64,000 nt of DNA from DASZQL01 sp964391865 (lineage in GTDB: Bacteria; Planctomycetota; Phycisphaerae; Phycisphaerales; UBA1924): positions 248,001 through 312,000 of the forward strand of contig CAYMNQ010000001.1 of NCBI GenBank assembly GCA_964391865.1, written 5' to 3'. The notes under the pieces are model-generated. The model ran no database searches. It was not told the origin of the DNA and saw only the letters and a program-made list of their open reading frames with translations. Shown one piece after another: positions 54,573 through 63,452 of the stretch (positions are counted from its first letter, which is position 1; every line of letters begins with the position of its first letter). The translations under genes were made by a program, and so were the position numbers.

Positions 54573-54757
54573 AACTCAGCGACATCATGTCCAGTGTTGA
54601 CCTCACCCTCTTCCCCAAGATCGCGCTGCTCCTCTTCCTCGCGGCATTCGCGGCGCTGATGATCCGCACGTTCACCCGATTCGCGGGCGGGCGCGACACG
54701 ATCGCCGCGTCGATGCCGCTCCAAGACGACATCGCCGCCGGCCAGACAAAGGCTTGA
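54569..54757 (+). CDS. ccoQ: CcoQ-like small subunit of cbb3 oxidase
   Basis: 62 residues from a GTG overlapping the ccoNO stop. One membrane helix (FPKIALLLFLAAFAALMIRT) followed by a short polar tail, as in CcoQ/FixQ. CcoQ stabilises the oxidase. Confidence 0.82.
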   Translation: MKLSDIMSSVDLTLFPKIALLLFLAAFAALMIRTFTRFAGGRDTIAASMPLQDDIAAGQTKA

Positions 54758-54818
54758 AGTCGAAGGGTCACACGCGAGGCGCCCCCGTCACTCCTCAGGA
54801 ATCACAAGGACGATCGTC

Positions 54819-55469
54819 ATGCGGCACACCAACCAGGGCAATCTGCTCGATCACGAATACGACGGCATCCAGGAGTTCGACAACCCCACCCCCGGCTGGT
54901 GGCACGGCATCTTCTGGCTCACCATCCTTTGCTCGTTCCTCTACGTCAACTTCTGGCACTACAGCGACTTCTCATGGAGCGTGCACGACTCGCTCGCCGC
55001 CGAGCAGACGGCGTACTACGAGAAACTCTTCGGCGAGATCGGCGAGCTCGAGCCCACCGAGGAAACGCTGATGGCCCTGCAGAACGAGCCCAAGTGGCTG
55101 AAGGTCGGGCAGGCGGTGTTTCAGGGCAACTGCACCGCGTGCCACGGCCCCGACGGCGGCGGGATCAACGGCCCGAACCTCGCCGACGAACGCTGGATCA
55201 ACGTCAAGAAAATCGGCGACATCTACTCCACCATCACCAACGGCGTGGTCATCAAGGGCATGCCCGCGTGGCAGAACCGGCTGAACGACAACCAGCGAAT
55301 CGTCGTGGCGGCGTACGTGGCGAGTCTGCGCGGCACAAAGCCCAAGTCGCCGCGCGAAGGCGAGGGCGAACCCGTCCCGCCCTGGCCCAAGGTCGAGCAC
55401 GGTCTGCCGAGCAAGGACGGCGCGCCGAAGCAGGCGTCGAACGGGAGCCGCACCGACGAACGCGGCTGA
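54819..55469 (+). CDS. ccoP: cbb3 oxidase subunit P with a single heme c
   Basis: 216 residues with AAGGA upstream. The N-terminal FixP-N segment (YDGIQEFDNPTPGWWHGIFW) and one membrane helix precede one cytochrome c domain (CTACHGPDGGG; distal Met in KGMPAWQNRL). Canonical CcoP has two heme domains; only one CxxCH is present here. It passes electrons from cytochrome c to CcoO. The C-terminus ends in a charged tail. Confidence 0.93.
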   Translation: MRHTNQGNLLDHEYDGIQEFDNPTPGWWHGIFWLTILCSFLYVNFWHYSDFSWSVHDSLAAEQTAYYEKLFGEIGELEPTEETLMALQNEPKWLKVGQAVFQGNCTACHGPDGGGINGPNLADERWINVKKIGDIYSTITNGVVIKGMPAWQNRLNDNQRIVVAAYVASLRGTKPKSPREGEGEPVPPWPKVEHGLPSKDGAPKQASNGSRTDERG

Positions 55470-55547
55470 GCCGCGCGTCACGGAAGACTGATTGATGCGA
55501 GGTGCGTCGTGCGTCCTTTGTTCGAAGGTCCATCTGGGAGCCCGGCC

Positions 55548-57050
55548 ATGACAGCCGAATCCAAGCCGCGAGTACAAGCCGTGCAGTCGGCGCCCACCGC
55601 CAACGTGCGCGTGCTGGCAACGCTGAACGCGGACGGCTCGCGCCGCTGGCTCTGCCCGAAGCCATCGGACGGGCGATTCCTGACCGCGCGCCGCGCGGTG
55701 GGATGGGGACTCATCGCGCTCTTCGCCACACTCCCCTGGGTCGAAATCAACGGCGAGCCGGCGCTCATGCTCAACATCGTTGAGCGTCGCTTCACGATTC
55801 TCGGCGGCGTGTTCCGCCCCACCGACACCGTGCTGATGGCGCTGCTCATGGTCAGCATCTTCATCGGCATCTTCCTCGTCACCGCGCTCTTCGGGCGCGT
55901 GTGGTGCGGCTGGGCGTGCCCGCAGACCGTCTACATGGAGTTCCTCTACCGCCCCCTCGAACGCTTTTTCGAGGGCACGCCGGGCAAAGCCGCCCCGACG
56001 TGGGCGCCGCTCGGCCCGCGCCGCGTGCTGAAGTACGGCGCGTACCTGCTCGCTTCCATGTACCTGGCTCATACATTCCTCGCGTACTTCGTGGGCGTCG
56101 AGCAGCTCTGGCACTGGATCGGCGGCTCGCCCGTCAATCACCCCGTCGCGTTCCTCGTGATGGCGGCGACCACCGCGCTGATGATGTTCGATTTCTCCTA
56201 TTTCCGCGAGCAGACCTGCCTCGTCGCGTGCCCCTACGGCCGCCTGCAGTCCGTGCTGCTCGACCGCCAGTCTCTCATCGTCACCTACGACAAGAAACGC
56301 GGCGAGCCGCGCGGCAAGAAGAAGCACGACGAACACGCGCCGGGCGACCTCTCCCTCCGCATCCTCCCGAACGATGCGCCCGCGGCGTCGGGCGACTGCA
56401 TCGACTGCAAGATGTGCGTCACCACCTGCCCCACCGGCATCGACATCCGCGACGGGCTGCAGATGGAGTGCATCGGCTGCGCGCAGTGCATCGACGCGTG
56501 CGACACGGTGATGGACAAGATCAACCGCCCGCGCGGTCTGATCCGCTACAGCTCGCAAGCGGTGGTCGAAGGGCAGAAGGTCCATATCCTGCGCGCCCGA
56601 ACGATCCTCTACCCGCTCGTGCTCGCGGTCTTCGTCTCGCTGTTCCTCTGGCAGCTCTCGCTGCGCACGACCGGTGAAGCGCAGATCCTCCCGCGCCAGG
56701 GCACGCCCTTCTACACGCTGCCGACTGGCGAAATCTCCAACCAACTCCGCCTGCGGCTGGTGAACCGAACGAAGAGTCCCACTGTGTTCACGTGCGCGGT
56801 CGCCGGCGCGCCCGGCGCTCGGCTGATCGTCGACGAATCCGAGCTCCGCCTCGGCCCCGAGGAGTCGCGCACCATCGGGCTGACCGTCGCACTCCCCGCG
56901 TCATCCCTGAACGAGCGCGGCAAGCGCGAAGTCACCATCAGCGTCGCCGACGACGCGAAGTTCCGGAAAGACTTGAGCTACCTCGTGCTCGGCCCAGTGG
57001 GCGACGTCCCGCACGGCGCACACGAGCGAGAAGAAGGAGATGAGCGATGA
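55548..57050 (+). CDS. ccoG: cbb3 oxidase accessory protein CcoG (Rdx/FixG)
   Basis: 500 residues from the ATG at 55548 (GGGAG upstream). Membrane helices, the first cysteine motif CGWACPQTVYMEF, a ferredoxin domain (CIDCKMCVTTCPTGIDI and CIGCAQCIDACD) for two [4Fe-4S] clusters and a C-terminal immunoglobulin-like domain (FixG C-terminus). CcoG is thought to reduce Cu(II) for delivery to the oxidase. It overlaps ccoH by 4 bp. Confidence 0.95.
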   Translation: MTAESKPRVQAVQSAPTANVRVLATLNADGSRRWLCPKPSDGRFLTARRAVGWGLIALFATLPWVEINGEPALMLNIVERRFTILGGVFRPTDTVLMALLMVSIFIGIFLVTALFGRVWCGWACPQTVYMEFLYRPLERFFEGTPGKAAPTWAPLGPRRVLKYGAYLLASMYLAHTFLAYFVGVEQLWHWIGGSPVNHPVAFLVMAATTALMMFDFSYFREQTCLVACPYGRLQSVLLDRQSLIVTYDKKRGEPRGKKKHDEHAPGDLSLRILPNDAPAASGDCIDCKMCVTTCPTGIDIRDGLQMECIGCAQCIDACDTVMDKINRPRGLIRYSSQAVVEGQKVHILRARTILYPLVLAVFVSLFLWQLSLRTTGEAQILPRQGTPFYTLPTGEISNQLRLRLVNRTKSPTVFTCAVAGAPGARLIVDESELRLGPEESRTIGLTVALPASSLNERGKREVTISVADDAKFRKDLSYLVLGPVGDVPHGAHEREEGDER

Positions 57051-57547
57051 AACCCCGCGCCCTCTGGTTCTGGCCCTCGCTCGTCTTCGTCATCATCGGT
57101 CTCGACCTGCTCGGCATCGGGGCGCTCGCCTACTTCGCGCGCACCGACGCCTCCTTCGCCGTGGAGAAGGACTACTACGCGAAGGCCGTGCGCTGGGACG
57201 AGTCGCGCGCCGCGCGAACCCGCAGCGATGAGCTCGGCTGGAGCGCCGGCGTTGAACTCTCCCCGCCGGGGCACCGCGGCGATGCGCTCGTGCGCCTGAT
57301 CGACCGCGACGGCACCGCGGTCACCGGCGCACGCGTCACCCTCTCGGCATTCCACCGCGCCTTCGTCGGCGAGTCTCTCGAGATCGCGATGACCGAATCC
57401 GCCGATGCGGAGGGCGTCTACACGGCCGCCTTCGTGCCCACGCGCCACGGGCGCTGGATCTTCCGCCTGCGCGCGATCCTCGGTGCGAACGAGTTCGCCG
57501 TCGAATTCGAACGCTCCGTGGGCGAACCGAAGGACCCACCCCGATGA
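57047..57547 (+). CDS. ccoH: FixH/CcoH-like assembly protein
   Basis: 166 residues. One N-terminal helix (FWPSLVFVIIGLDLLGIGAL), then EKDYYAKAVRWDE, a segment typical of FixH, and a periplasmic beta-sandwich ending GRWIFRLRAILG. FixH helps copper insertion and cbb3 assembly. Overlaps both neighbours by 4 bp (ATGA). Confidence 0.88.
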   Translation: MKPRALWFWPSLVFVIIGLDLLGIGALAYFARTDASFAVEKDYYAKAVRWDESRAARTRSDELGWSAGVELSPPGHRGDALVRLIDRDGTAVTGARVTLSAFHRAFVGESLEIAMTESADAEGVYTAAFVPTRHGRWIFRLRAILGANEFAVEFERSVGEPKDPPR

Positions 57548-58347
57548 TGCCGCTGATCCTCGCCGTCTTCGTCGCGAGCCTGATGGGCAGCCTGCACTGC
57601 GCGGGCATGTGCGGCGCCTTCGTTGCGTTCGCGGTCACGGGCGGGATCGAGCGCTCGATCGGCACCGCGCCCCGCAGCCGCCTGCCGCTGCACCTCGCGT
57701 ACCACGGCGGGCGCTTGCTCACATACACCTCGCTCGGCGCGATCGCCGGATCACTCGGCGCGGCGTTCGATCTCGCGGGCGAACTCGCGGGCGCCGGACG
57801 CATCGCGGCGATGCTCGCTGGCGGCATGATGGCGCTCTTCGGCTCCATCGCGCTGCTGCGCCTCGCGGGCGTGCGCCTGCCGAAGGCACCGGTGCCCCGT
57901 GTGCTCCGGACCGCCCTCGAGCACGGGCACCTCTTCGCCGCCCGGCGCGAGCCCATCGCGCGAGCGCTCATGACGGGGCTGCTCACCACGCTGCTCCCAT
58001 GCGGCTGGCTCTACGCGTTCGTCATCACGTCGGCGGGCACCGCGCACCCCGCCGCCGGCGCGCTCACGATGGCGGCTTTCTGGGCCGGCACCGTCCCCAT
58101 GCTCGCCGCCCTCGGCGCTGGTGCGCAGCGCCTCGCGGGAGTGCTCGGCCCGCGCCTCCCCATGCTCACCGCCGGCGCGATCGTCGTCATCGGCATCGTC
58201 ACCGTCTTCAACCGCGGCGCGATGGCGCTCGACGTCGCCGCTCTCCGCGCCTCGATCGACGGCGGTGCCGGGCAAGAAACCGTCATCCTCGATATCAGCT
58301 CGCTCGACTCCTCCCAGATGCCCTGCTGCCGTGAACACGCGAAGTGA
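57544..58347 (+). CDS. TauE/SafE-like membrane protein of the cbb3 cluster
   Basis: 267 residues, about six helices. MGSLHCAGMCGAFVAFAV and a later LLTTLLPCGWLY form the paired cysteine-containing segments of the sulfite-exporter TauE/SafE (also DsbD-related) family found in cco operons. It probably transports copper or thiols for oxidase assembly. ATGA overlap upstream; a 17-bp overlap with ccoI. Confidence 0.85.
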   Translation: MMPLILAVFVASLMGSLHCAGMCGAFVAFAVTGGIERSIGTAPRSRLPLHLAYHGGRLLTYTSLGAIAGSLGAAFDLAGELAGAGRIAAMLAGGMMALFGSIALLRLAGVRLPKAPVPRVLRTALEHGHLFAARREPIARALMTGLLTTLLPCGWLYAFVITSAGTAHPAAGALTMAAFWAGTVPMLAALGAGAQRLAGVLGPRLPMLTAGAIVVIGIVTVFNRGAMALDVAALRASIDGGAGQETVILDISSLDSSQMPCCREHAK

Positions 58348-60919
58348 GCCAACTCGACCGCCGGTGACCAGTACTCCTGTGCGTGAGGGCGCGATCGCGC
58401 CGCCGCGCCGCGCCAACACCGATCTCAGCGCCACGCCCTGCGCGCACTGCGGCTTGCCCGTCCCCACCGGCCTGCTCGACCCGCGCGCGGAGCGCCAGTT
58501 CTGCTGTCACGCGTGCGAGACCGTCTACAGCGTGATCCGCGGCTGCGGGCTCGACCAGTACTACGCCATCGCGCGCGAACAATCGACAAACCAGTCCGCA
58601 CAGCCCGCGCGTACCACCGGACGCTCCTACGAGTCCTTCGACGACCCCGCGTTCCACTCCCTCTACTGCAAGCCCCGCGCTGACGGTGCCCTCACCACCT
58701 CCCTTTATCTCGAAGGCGTCCACTGCGCCGCCTGCGTGTGGCTGCTCGAACGCCTGCCCCATGTCGTCCCCGGAGTGATCGAAGCGCGGCTCGACTTCCG
58801 CCGCCGGGTCATCGCGCTCGCGTGGGACGGCGCCGCCGTCCCCCTCTCGCGCATCGCCCGCTTCCTCGACTCGCTCGGCTACCCCGCGCACCCCGTCCGC
58901 GGCGGCAAGATGCACGAAGCCCGCCGGCACGAGGACCGCGTGCAGATGGTCCGCATCGGCATCGCCGGCGCGATCATGGGCAACGTCATGCTGCTCTCCT
59001 TCGCGCTATACAGCAACGTCCTCGAAGGCGCCGCGATGGAAGCCGCCTTCGCGTCGATGTTCCGCTGGCTCGGCGCCGCGCTCGCCGCCCTCTCGCTCGC
59101 GTGGCCCGGCGCCGTCTTCTTCCGCAGCGCCTGGACCGCGCTCAAGCTCGGGCGCGGCCGCCGACTGAACATGGACGTGCCCATCGCCGTCGGGCTCGCC
59201 GTCGGCATGACTTGGGGGCTCGTCAACACCGCGCGCGGCAGCGGCGAGGTCTACTTCGACACCCTCACCACCCTCGTCTTCCTCCTCCTCAGCGGGCGCT
59301 GGGTGCAGTCACGCCAGCAGCACAAGGCGGGCGACTCCGTCGAGCTCCTCTTCTCCCTCACCCCCACCACCGCGCGCCTCGTCGAAGCCGCCGGCGTGCG
59401 CGAGGTGCCCATCGAGGCGCTCCGCAACGCCGGCACCGAGGCGATCGTCGAGGTCATCGCCGGCAGCTCCGTCCCCGTTGACGGCGTGGTGATCGAGGGC
59501 TCGAGCGATCTCGACCAGTCGCTTCTGACGGGCGAGTCGCGCCCCGTCACGATCCGTCCCGGGGAGCCGGTCCACGCCGGCGCGGTGAATCTCTCATCCC
59601 CCATCCGCGTGCGCGTCAGCGCCAGCGGCGAGGACACCCGCATCGGCCAGCTCATGCGCATGGTCGAGGAATGCACCCGCCGGCGCGCCCCGATCGTCCT
59701 CCTCGCCGACCGCGTGGCGAACGTCTTCGTGTGGGTTGTTCTCACGCTCGCGCTCGCCACCGCGCTGCTGTGGTTCTTCATCGATCCCTCGCGCGCCATC
59801 GACAACGCCGCCGCTCTGCTGATTGTCACCTGCCCCTGCGCCCTCGGGCTAGCGACGCCCCTCGCCGTCATCGCCGCGATCGGCAAAGCCGCCCGGCGCG
59901 GGCTGCTCATCAAAGGCGGCGATGCGCTGCAGGCCCTCGGCATGTTCCGCTCCCGCGCCCGGCGCGGCGTGCTGCTGCTCGACAAAACAGGCACGCTCAC
60001 CGAAGGGCGCATGAGCGTCGTGCAGTGGGACGGCCCCGAGTGGATCAAGCCCCTCGTGGCGGCGGTCGAACGCCGCTGCAATCACCCCGTCGCCCGCGCA
60101 CTCGAGCGCCTCGCCCCCACCGACATCGACATCGGCCCCATCGGACTCCATCACGCGCTCGGCGGCGGCGTCAGCGCCGATATCGACGGACACCAACTGC
60201 TCATCGGCTCCGCCCGATTCACGCGCGAACGTCTCGGCGGATTGCCCGGCTCATGGGAAGACCGCGTCGCCGCCGCCGCCGCGCGCGGGCTGACGCCCAT
60301 CATCATCGCGCACGACCGCGAGCCGATCGCCCTCGCTGGCGTGGGCGACCCGCTCCGCGCCGACGCCTCGAGCGTGGTCCGCCGACTCCGAGCCGATGGC
60401 TGGGACGTGCGCATCGTCTCGGGCGACCACCGCGATATTGTGCGTGCCATCGGCGCGGAACTCGGGCTCGATCCGGGCGCCTGCACCGGCGAAGCCAGCC
60501 CGGAAGACAAACTCCGCATCGTGCGCGAGCTGATGTCACGCGAACACGCCGCCCCCGTCGTGATGGTGGGCGACGGCGTGAACGATGCCGCCGCCCTCTC
60601 CGCCGCCACCGTCGGCGTCGCGGTCCACGGCGGGGCGGAAGCCAGCCTCGCCGCCGCCGACGTCTATGTCTCGCGCGAAGGGCTCGGCGCACTCGCCGAA
60701 CTGATCGACGGCTCCGAGCGCACCATCCGCGCCATCAAGCGCTGCATGCGAGCCTCGCTCGCGTACAACGTCGTCTTCACGATCCTCGCGATGTCCGGCA
60801 TCCTCAGCCCGCTCATCGCCGCGATCCTCATGCCCTGCAGCTCGCTGACCGTCACGTTCCTCGCGTTCCGTTCCCGTACCTTCGGCGGCGGCGGAAAGGC
60901 GGGTGAGCCATGTCGGTGA
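58331..60919 (+). CDS. ccoI: Copper-translocating P-type ATPase for cbb3 assembly
   Basis: 862 residues from a GTG at 58331. N-terminal cysteine-rich metal domain (CAHCGLPVP, FCCHACETVYSVI), HMA-like CxxC (GVHCAACVWLLE), TGES actuator motif (LLTGESRPV), transmembrane TCPCALGLATP (CPC copper site), DKTGTLTEG phosphorylation site and GDGVNDAAAL. It exports Cu(I) to the periplasm for the oxidase. Followed by ccoS with a 10-bp overlap. Confidence 0.96.
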   Translation: MNTRSEPTRPPVTSTPVREGAIAPPRRANTDLSATPCAHCGLPVPTGLLDPRAERQFCCHACETVYSVIRGCGLDQYYAIAREQSTNQSAQPARTTGRSYESFDDPAFHSLYCKPRADGALTTSLYLEGVHCAACVWLLERLPHVVPGVIEARLDFRRRVIALAWDGAAVPLSRIARFLDSLGYPAHPVRGGKMHEARRHEDRVQMVRIGIAGAIMGNVMLLSFALYSNVLEGAAMEAAFASMFRWLGAALAALSLAWPGAVFFRSAWTALKLGRGRRLNMDVPIAVGLAVGMTWGLVNTARGSGEVYFDTLTTLVFLLLSGRWVQSRQQHKAGDSVELLFSLTPTTARLVEAAGVREVPIEALRNAGTEAIVEVIAGSSVPVDGVVIEGSSDLDQSLLTGESRPVTIRPGEPVHAGAVNLSSPIRVRVSASGEDTRIGQLMRMVEECTRRRAPIVLLADRVANVFVWVVLTLALATALLWFFIDPSRAIDNAAALLIVTCPCALGLATPLAVIAAIGKAARRGLLIKGGDALQALGMFRSRARRGVLLLDKTGTLTEGRMSVVQWDGPEWIKPLVAAVERRCNHPVARALERLAPTDIDIGPIGLHHALGGGVSADIDGHQLLIGSARFTRERLGGLPGSWEDRVAAAAARGLTPIIIAHDREPIALAGVGDPLRADASSVVRRLRADGWDVRIVSGDHRDIVRAIGAELGLDPGACTGEASPEDKLRIVRELMSREHAAPVVMVGDGVNDAAALSAATVGVAVHGGAEASLAAADVYVSREGLGALAELIDGSERTIRAIKRCMRASLAYNVVFTILAMSGILSPLIAAILMPCSSLTVTFLAFRSRTFGGGGKAGEPCR

Positions 60920-61107
60920 TCTTCATCCTGCTGCCGCTGGCCCTGCTGCTCGCGGGGATCGCGCTCGCCGCGTTCGTCCGCGCGGTGAAGCGCGGCGAGT
61001 ACGACGACCTCGAGACCCCCGCGGTCCGCATGCTCTTCGACGACGCCGACCTCGCGCCACGCCACGGCGCGGCGGAACGACTGCCCAATGGCCCCGGTGG
61101 GAGTTGA
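60910..61107 (+). CDS. ccoS: cbb3 oxidase assembly protein CcoS
   Basis: 65 residues: one membrane helix (VIFILLPLALLLAGIALAAF) followed by the typical FVRAVKRGEYDDLETPAVRM and LFDD end of CcoS. Needed for cofactor insertion in the oxidase. The last codons (NGPGGS) lie on the complement of the tRNA-Leu 3' end (19-bp overlap). Confidence 0.92.
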   Translation: MSVIFILLPLALLLAGIALAAFVRAVKRGEYDDLETPAVRMLFDDADLAPRHGAAERLPNGPGGS

Positions 61108-61173
61108 ACCCACACTCCGCTTACGCGGAAGCGGATTTTAAGTCCGCTGCGTCTGCCGTTTCGCCACGGGGCC
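61089..61173 (-). tRNA. tRNA-Leu (anticodon UAA)
   Basis: 85 nt. Acceptor GGCCCCG/CGGGGCC, discriminator A, D-arm TGGCGAAACGGCAGACGC, anticodon loop CTTAAAA (TAA) in stem GCGGA/TCCGC, long variable arm, T-arm GTGGG-TTCAACT-CCCAC. Its 3' end overlaps the 3' end of ccoS on the opposite strand. Its D-arm is a useful comparison for the odd tRNA at 12636. Confidence 0.96.
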
Positions 61174-61397
61174 GAGAGCATGATTCTACGGGCGATTCTG
61201 CGATTCCGGAGGTCATTGAAACGAAGGACTGGAAGCGTTGAGGCTTTTTGCTGAGCGCGGCAAGCCCAAGCTCGGTCGGAATGTGGCGAGCCGGCCCCGC
61301 CAACCACAGAAGCCCGGCGAGCACTTCTGTTCAGGCTCCTGAGCTTCGCCCCTCCGCCGTTGTCAATCAACGTTCGCGAAAGCGAATCCTCTGGGCG

Positions 61398-62513
61398 TTA
61401 GCGCCAAGGACCATACCGTGTGACTGGGACAAACGACTCGCCGTCATGCCGAAACAGGCCGTGCGTTCCGCTCAACCACAGGCGTCCGCCGCTGTCTTCC
61501 AGGATGGTGAACGCGAGCGACGTGATGCCGTCCTGCTCCTTCAACTTCGTAAATGCGTTGCCGTCGTATCGGTACAAAGGTGATCGCTTGGCGGAGAACC
61601 ACATGTTCCCGGATCGAGCTTCATGAACGCACCAGATCTCCTTGCCTTCAACGACTCCCTGCTCAGTGAAGTTCGTGAAGTCCCTTCCATCAAACCGACT
61701 GATGCCCCCGTGAACGGTCCCGAACCAGATGTTCCCTGACTTGTCTTCGAGAATCGCGCTAACGGCGTTGCTCGGCAGGCCGTCGCGTTCTGAAATGTTT
61801 GTCAGGGTCTTGCCGTCGTAGATGTACGCTCCTCCGTTGGTGCCGAACCACACCTGGCCTTTGCGGTCCACCGTGATGCAGTTCACGATCTTGCCGCTGG
61901 TCACGCCTCTGGTCGGATCGGGATGGGCAACAGGAAGTGCGAAAGGGGAAAACGTTGTACCGTCGAATCGGCAGACGCCCTCGATGGTGCCAATCCACAT
62001 CACGCCGTTCGCGTCAAAGGCCATGCTCCCAACACGGCGGCCGATCAAGCCGTCCTTTTCGCCGAAGCTCGTAAATGACTTGCCGTCAATCCGGGTGATG
62101 CCGCCCGTTGTCCCGCACCAGATATTGCCAGTCTTGTCTTCGACGATCCTCATGATCGTGACGCCCCGGCCCAGATCATCCTTGATCTCGTAGCTGGTCA
62201 AGGTGCATCCGTCGTTGCGGAACAGGTCGCATTCGCCGCCAAACCAAAGCGTTCCGCGTGAATCCTGAAACACGGCCCGCACGACTCCCTCTATCTCAGA
62301 CGTTGTTGCCACATCGATGCCGAGAACAGTCGGCGACGATTGCACATCTCGCGTGTGCGGAGGTTGGGCAACGTCTCGGGTCGATGGCGGCTGACTGAGT
62401 GCTAACTCGGGACGGCTGGTCGTGCCGGAGTCCTGTGCGGATTCGGGCTGTGTGGTGCACCCGGTGGTCAGGAACGTAATGCACACAAACGAAACAACGA
62501 CTGGCTTGAGCAC
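61398..62513 (-). CDS. Lipoprotein with two-component-regulator-type propeller repeats
   Basis: 371 residues. Signal peptide with lipobox LTTGC. After a serine/threonine-rich linker (residues ~20-70), at least six Reg_prop repeats follow (G-N-I-W-x-G-T, G-x-x-W-F-G-T-x-G-G, F-D-G-x-x-F) forming a seven-bladed propeller, as in the sensor domain of hybrid two-component systems. No kinase domain is attached. It may be a soluble ligand-binding partner. Confidence 0.85.
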   Translation of the reverse strand: MLKPVVVSFVCITFLTTGCTTQPESAQDSGTTSRPELALSQPPSTRDVAQPPHTRDVQSSPTVLGIDVATTSEIEGVVRAVFQDSRGTLWFGGECDLFRNDGCTLTSYEIKDDLGRGVTIMRIVEDKTGNIWCGTTGGITRIDGKSFTSFGEKDGLIGRRVGSMAFDANGVMWIGTIEGVCRFDGTTFSPFALPVAHPDPTRGVTSGKIVNCITVDRKGQVWFGTNGGAYIYDGKTLTNISERDGLPSNAVSAILEDKSGNIWFGTVHGGISRFDGRDFTNFTEQGVVEGKEIWCVHEARSGNMWFSAKRSPLYRYDGNAFTKLKEQDGITSLAFTILEDSGGRLWLSGTHGLFRHDGESFVPVTRYGPWR

Positions 62514-62609
62514 GTGGAAGTCCCTTTCCGTCGGAGGTTCCCAACTGCTTCTCCGCCCACGGCCACGGCGAGCATCCGGTCGCGAAGTTCGCGCGCGTCC
62601 ACTCGCCGA

Positions 62610-63383
62610 TCACGACTCCCGCGCCTCGTCCTCGATCTCGTCCATGTACCGACCCGTCAAACTCTCCTCGCGGAGCACCTCGGCGTACGGCATGAGCGGT
62701 AATCGCAGCGCACCCTTCAAGTGCGGCTTCACGATCTCGCGCATCTTCGACTGCTGCTCCACGATCGGCAGCGTCGCGTCGATCACCGACAGCCCGAACT
62801 CCGGGATCATCGCTTCGTACTCGGCGAGAATCCGCCCCTGGAACAGCTCGAAGCTCTTGTACGGATCATCGCTCAGACCCAGATCCATCCCGGCTTCGTA
62901 CCACTTCAACTCCGGGCGACCCGACAGAATCCGGTCCAACGCCACGCTCAGCGGCGTCTTGAAATAGAACGCCACCGTCGGCTTCGGCGCCATGCGGTAC
63001 ACACGGCGCACGTACTCCGGTGCCATCCCGCGCGCCGCGTCGCGCGCGAACGCCGTGTAGATGTACCGGTCCGCCAGCACCACCGCCCCGGCGCGCAGCG
63101 GCGGGAGGATCGTCCGCTCCAGCCGGTCCGCGAAGTCCGCCGCGTGGATCAGCGAGAACGTCAGCGGGCTGAGCAGCCGCTCCGCCTTCCCCTTGCGCGT
63201 CGTCTCGCGCACCAGGGGCGAGCTGTTCCACTCGCTGAAGTAGCACGCGTACCCCTGCGCCGTCAGCCACTTCGACAGCAGGTCGAGCTGCGTGCTCTTC
63301 CCCGAGCCGTCGATCCCCTCGACGATGAAGAGTTTGCCGGGAAGCTCGCCCAGGTCGGCGTACTGTGTGAAGTTGGAGCCCAT
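62610..63383 (-). CDS. tmk: Thymidylate kinase
   Basis: 257 residues. P-loop GIDGSGKST (about residues 23-31), DRYIYTAFARD (the DR(Y/H) substrate motif) and the LID region with Arg (LSGRPELKW). The extended C-terminus exceeds the usual ~210 residues. It phosphorylates dTMP. The substrate could also be another nucleotide; tmk is the best fit. Confidence 0.82.
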   Translation of the reverse strand: MGSNFTQYADLGELPGKLFIVEGIDGSGKSTQLDLLSKWLTAQGYACYFSEWNSSPLVRETTRKGKAERLLSPLTFSLIHAADFADRLERTILPPLRAGAVVLADRYIYTAFARDAARGMAPEYVRRVYRMAPKPTVAFYFKTPLSVALDRILSGRPELKWYEAGMDLGLSDDPYKSFELFQGRILAEYEAMIPEFGLSVIDATLPIVEQQSKMREIVKPHLKGALRLPLMPYAEVLREESLTGRYMDEIEDEARES

Positions 63384-63452
63384 AAGAATTTCCCTTCCAC
63401 GCCGGCGGCGGCGCGGTGAGCCCGAACAGTATGCGGCAAAATCAGTCGGAGT

